Shown piece by piece: positions 5,481 through 8,367 of a stretch of DNA of 8,367 bases. The DNA comes from Gammaproteobacteria bacterium. GTDB lineage: Bacteria > Pseudomonadota > Gammaproteobacteria > Pseudomonadales > UBA7434. The notes beneath the pieces were generated by a model, which worked only from the letters and a program-made list of their open reading frames with translations, had not been told where the DNA came from and did no database searches. The position numbers were made by a program, and so were the translations under genes. The stretch lies in the NCBI GenBank assembly GCA_024280785.1, contig JAJRPK010000453.1, forward strand, positions 1-8,367, written 5' to 3'. Position 1 is the first letter of the stretch. Every line of letters starts with the position of its first letter.

Positions 5481-6667
5481 GATTTTGCCTTTTTCGCTGC
5501 TTGCTCTGCTTCGTGATCGGCAGTTGCCTTTTCTAGACCACTAACGTAATCTTTCATAAACTCCTCTGAGTTATCCGACGCCCAGTCTAACGATGCTGTT
5601 CGATTGTCGTTACAATGTTGAAAATGCGGCATAACATATTGAGCTGTCAACTCATATGACTTTTTAGTCGCTTCGTAGTTAGCTGCGTTATGTGCCAATG
5701 TCAAAAAGCAACCAAAACCACCAGACTGTTCTTGCAGATTTTGTATATGCGCAACCAAATCATCGGGAGTTCCCACCAAGCCGACACCAAACGCGCCCAA
5801 ACCCGCCCCGCACCAGATTTCTAACGCTTCGTCGAGGTCTTTGGGCTGAGGCATCATATCGCCACCGAATTTACCAAAGTAACGAAACATATCCATCAAG
5901 CCATGGGCCATATCTTGACGAGCTTGCTCTCGCGTTTCGGCAATATGTACCGGTGCAACAACACGCCACGTATTAGGGTCTACCGTTTGCCCATATTCTT
6001 TTGCTTTCTCTTCACAAATACGCCAACTCGTAGCCAGCGCTTTAAACCCTTCTGAACTCGATGCCGCCACCGACAACATCGCAGCCCCGTGCTGCCCCGC
6101 CAGACGAGCGCCAGACGGAGAAATAGCAGATGCAACAGCGATTTCCAAATTGGCTTGATAAGGCAACATGTGCATACGAGCATCACGCAAGGTAAACCAA
6201 TCAGTTTTGGCGTTAACTGTCTCACCATTAAGAAGTTTCACTAACACTTCGAGTGATTCGCCCATACGATCGCGGAGGCGCGCAGGATCGACGCCCATCA
6301 TATAAGCATCAGCAATTAATTGCCCAGGCCCCACACCAAACATAATACGCCCTCGGGTTTGATGGTCGAGTTGTGCAATGCGGTCCGCCAAAATTAGCGG
6401 CTGATGATAGGACAGGGAACTTACCCCGGTACCAAATCGAATTTTTTTAGTTCGCTCTGCCGCTGTAGCAATAAAAACTTCGGGAGAGGCTATACATTCA
6501 TAGGCACCAGAGTGATGCTCACCTATCCAGGCTTCATCAAAATCCAACTTATCCATCCACTGCACTAGATCGAGGTCGCGCTCGATGGCAAAGGTAGGGC
6601 TAGTCCGATCGTTGTGGAACGGTGCGAAAAAGGCGCCGAAACGTAGTTTTTTTGGTTTAAACGTCAT
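5477..6667 (-). CDS. LLM-class (luciferase-like) flavin-dependent monooxygenase
   Basis: The 396-residue protein has the luciferase-like TIM-barrel pattern. It shows an N-terminal strand LRFGAFFAPFH, then DFDEAWIGEHH (42-52), SPEVFIATAAERTKKIRFGTG (61-81), PLILADRIAQLDHQTRGRIMFGVGPG (90-115) and a later substrate region. These enzymes use reduced FMN and oxygen to hydroxylate, epoxidise or make Baeyer-Villiger products, with FMNH2 from a separate reductase that is absent here. Proteins of this style are often labelled limonene 1,2-monooxygenase-like, but the substrate is not determined. The last 19 residues (378-396) are a Lys/Ala/Glu-rich tail that may be disordered or coiled. The ATG at 6667 is preceded by GAGAGA about 7 nt upstream. 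It shares orientation with kstD upstream and overlaps the Dabb gene by 4 bp downstream, so a steroid or side-chain substrate is the contextual guess. Confidence 0.88.
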   Translation of the reverse strand: MTFKPKKLRFGAFFAPFHNDRTSPTFAIERDLDLVQWMDKLDFDEAWIGEHHSGAYECIASPEVFIATAAERTKKIRFGTGVSSLSYHQPLILADRIAQLDHQTRGRIMFGVGPGQLIADAYMMGVDPARLRDRMGESLEVLVKLLNGETVNAKTDWFTLRDARMHMLPYQANLEIAVASAISPSGARLAGQHGAAMLSVAASSSEGFKALATSWRICEEKAKEYGQTVDPNTWRVVAPVHIAETREQARQDMAHGLMDMFRYFGKFGGDMMPQPKDLDEALEIWCGAGLGAFGVGLVGTPDDLVAHIQNLQEQSGGFGCFLTLAHNAANYEATKKSYELTAQYVMPHFQHCNDNRTASLDWASDNSEEFMKDYVSGLEKATADHEAEQAAKKAKS

Positions 6668-6884
6668 CGAATATCTCTCATATTTACAGTTGTCAGCTCA
6701 AGTTACACATTTAACACGCAGGATAACGTGGTAAGCATACTTGCAATAAGCAAAGCCAGAAAAAGATAAAACATTTGTACTGCAATGTTTTATCTTATAT
6801 CGAGAGCGATATCAACGCAACCTTATTTTATCCAGACAAAATAAATTAACTTTCTTATACCTTTTGTTTTGAAATCCAGCATCG
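6668..6884. promoter_or_regulatory. kstD-monooxygenase intergenic region with three AT-rich inverted repeats
   Basis: These 217 bp hold a 13-bp inverted repeat (6763-6796, listed separately), ATATCG/CGATAT with a 4-nt loop (6797-6812) and TTATTTT/AAAATAA with an 8-nt gap (6823-6844). The monooxygenase promoter is expected at 6670-6760 on the minus strand; several TTGCnn boxes are present but no pair is convincing. No ORF is visible. Confidence 0.5.
6763..6796 (-). terminator. Perfect 13-bp inverted repeat: weak terminator or operator
   Basis: AAGATAAAACATT and AATGTTTTATCTT flank the 8-nt spacer. On the minus strand, the direction of kstD, the second arm runs straight into TTT, giving a T-run after a 13-bp stem about 90 nt past the kstD stop. 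The stem is AT-rich, so it would be a weak intrinsic terminator. Its perfect symmetry about 100 bp upstream of the monooxygenase start also fits a regulator site. It does not match the TnnAACnnGTTnnA pattern described for KstR-type regulators. Confidence 0.5.
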
Positions 6885-8367
6885 CTACTTCATCATCGTT
6901 ATTTCAATATCGTTATTTTTTTTAGCGCAAACATGGTTTGCTGCGACAAACCCAAAAGTCATCGCCGGGCCCAGAGTTGCGCCAGCACCGGGATAATAAC
7001 GACCCATCACTGATGCCGCGCTATTGCCTATCGCATACAAGCCCACAATTGGTTGGCCATTTTGACCCATCACTTGAGCATTGGCGTTAGTCAGCAAGCC
7101 TCCTTTCGTACCGATATCCCCGGGAAATATCTCTACTCCGTAAAATGGAGGTTTGAGGATGGGGGCCAAACAAGGGTTTGGAGTGACTCGCGCATCGCCA
7201 TATAACAAATCATAACTATTTTCACCACGATTAAAATCTTCATCCACTCCTGTACTGGAAAAGCTGTTAAACCGCAGAATGGTAGACTCCAGACCTTCGT
7301 GATTAACACCCAACTTTTCTGCCAACTCAGCTAAGCTGTTGGCTTTTTTTAGAAATTGGTGACGAACGCTTGACGGTTGCAGCCAATCCATCATCATCGC
7401 TTGCGGTAATAATGGTCCAAAGGGATATTCGTTGCGGTAACGCGAATCGAAGATAGCGAAGGCCGGTAGGTTGTCTCCTTTTTCTCCCGACTGATACATA
7501 GCTTGTACAGCAGTGGTGTAAGCTACCGATTCATTAACAAAACGATGGCCTTTGCTATTAACCATAATACAGCCTGGCATCGAGCGTTCGGTAAACAACA
7601 TTCGCGCACGATCTTCTCCAGGCAGTGTCAATGTCGGCCCCCACCAAGCCTCGTCCATCAAGTGTAGTGCTGCTCCAATATTTTTGGCCGCAACAATTAA
7701 ATCACCCGTATTATTTGGGCCACCGGCTGACCACGCCGCTTGAGTCGGTGCCGGTAAATACTGTTTGCGCAACGTTTGACTGTGTTCAAACCCCCCTGCG
7801 CCAACGATAACTCCATTACGAGCACGAATCCTGAATTGTTTGCCCGCTTTATTGACCATAACACCCGTCACAACCGTTGACTCGCTGCCCGCATCAACAA
7901 GACTTTCGGTCAGCAATTCTACGACGGGGGTATTTAGCCACAACGGTATATTACGATCGTCTACCGATGCCCGCAGTCGACCAATCAGGGCGTTACCCAT
8001 AACCAAACGCCGGGAACGACGAGATTTTATTCGGCCAGCAATATCCGTTACGTAAGTAAACGCCAATTTCAATACAATACTGAACCAGCCCGGCGCTTTG
8101 CTGAGCAGAACAGCTCCCTCTTGATTGGTATAGCCCATCATGCCCAAGATAGTTGTCTGCACATGTGACGCACCTAAAGTAGAAAACGAATCACCTAAAT
8201 CGCGAGCATGAAAAGGCAAAGGATCTATAGATCGACCTCCAGATTTAGAACCCTCAAGGTTCTGATAGTAATCGGCGTAGTGCACCATGCTCTCAAACGA
8301 GGCCTTGGTTTTGTCTTCCAGGTAATGCAACATTTTCGGCGCCTCGGCCACATAAGCTTCAGTTACA
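6885..8367 (-). CDS. kstD: KstD-like 3-ketosteroid delta1-dehydrogenase (5' end beyond window)
   Basis: An FAD flavoprotein frame remains open to the right edge; an in-frame GTG at 8351 is not the true start, since coding continues upstream (VTEAYVAEAPKM...). About 490 residues of a usual ~560 are visible, and the N-terminal dinucleotide-binding GxGxxG lies outside. Numbering from 8351, GGRSIDPLPFHARDLG (38-53), NGVIVGAGGFE (179-189), RFVNESVAY (270-278) and the C-terminal FPGDIGTKGGLLT, IGNSAASVMGRYYPGAGATLG are KstD-type. Tyr453 and Gly457 in YYPGAG fit the catalytic Tyr/Gly pair of KstD; Tyr278 and Tyr28 or Tyr29 are candidates for the other two active tyrosines. KstD removes the C1 and C2 hydrogens of 3-keto-4-ene steroids, passing electrons to FAD. 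With KshA it triggers ring-B opening. The product should be cytoplasmic or membrane-associated. The monooxygenase-Dabb pair follows in the same direction 217 bp downstream. Confidence 0.88.
   Translation of the reverse strand, partial: VTEAYVAEAPKMLHYLEDKTKASFESMVHYADYYQNLEGSKSGGRSIDPLPFHARDLGDSFSTLGASHVQTTILGMMGYTNQEGAVLLSKAPGWFSIVLKLAFTYVTDIAGRIKSRRSRRLVMGNALIGRLRASVDDRNIPLWLNTPVVELLTESLVDAGSESTVVTGVMVNKAGKQFRIRARNGVIVGAGGFEHSQTLRKQYLPAPTQAAWSAGGPNNTGDLIVAAKNIGAALHLMDEAWWGPTLTLPGEDRARMLFTERSMPGCIMVNSKGHRFVNESVAYTTAVQAMYQSGEKGDNLPAFAIFDSRYRNEYPFGPLLPQAMMMDWLQPSSVRHQFLKKANSLAELAEKLGVNHEGLESTILRFNSFSSTGVDEDFNRGENSYDLLYGDARVTPNPCLAPILKPPFYGVEIFPGDIGTKGGLLTNANAQVMGQNGQPIVGLYAIGNSAASVMGRYYPGAGATLGPAMTFGFVAANHVCAKKNNDIEITMMK

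Noticed and set aside
5692..5976. Plus-strand 94-codon ORF inside the monooxygenase
   Set aside because: It is antisense to a clearly conserved luciferase-like gene, shows no recognisable domain and has no ribosome site.

Overview
The window looks like part of a steroid-degradation region from a bacterium, probably a marine-type gammaproteobacterium. That placement rests on moderate base composition, protein style and a 'GGGGACAG' intergenic motif, and is a weak inference. Two anchor genes are recognisable from their motifs. One is a KshA-like Rieske oxygenase (3-ketosteroid 9alpha-hydroxylase family, 1104-2156, + strand). The other is a KstD-like FAD enzyme (3-ketosteroid delta1-dehydrogenase, 6885 to the right edge, - strand). 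In characterised steroid degraders these two activities together open ring B by the 9,10-seco route. The reductase partner KshB is not in the window.

Layout from left to right. At 1-397 (-) there is a small multi-pass membrane protein cut by the left edge. At 391-944 (-) lies a GAF-like fragment resembling the N-terminus of HlyD-family adaptor proteins, with an apparent frameshift. At 929-1041 a run of short TGTTTATA repeats, mostly at 15-bp spacing, sits just upstream of the oxygenase. Then come the kshA-like gene and an amidase-signature hydrolase (2191-3606), 34 bp apart and probably co-transcribed. A class I SAM methyltransferase (3787-4428, -) converges on the amidase.

From 4429 to 5186 there is a gene-poor, repeat-rich stretch. 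It holds two of three copies of a roughly 40-bp dispersed repeat (the third is at 3638), a hairpin, a REP-like 16-bp palindrome and a probably frameshifted small membrane ORF. The right third is a minus-strand group: kstD, then a luciferase-like flavin monooxygenase (5477-6667), then a Dabb-domain protein (5187-5480) that overlaps it by 4 bp. A long AT-rich inverted repeat between kstD and the monooxygenase may end the kstD transcript or act as an operator.

The simplest reading is two catabolic gene groups (oxygenase-amidase and kstD-monooxygenase-Dabb) separated by a methyltransferase island with dispersed repeats. The least explained and most interesting parts are the monooxygenase-Dabb pair, the oxygenase-amidase pair, the 15-bp repeat array and the three-copy repeat around the methyltransferase.
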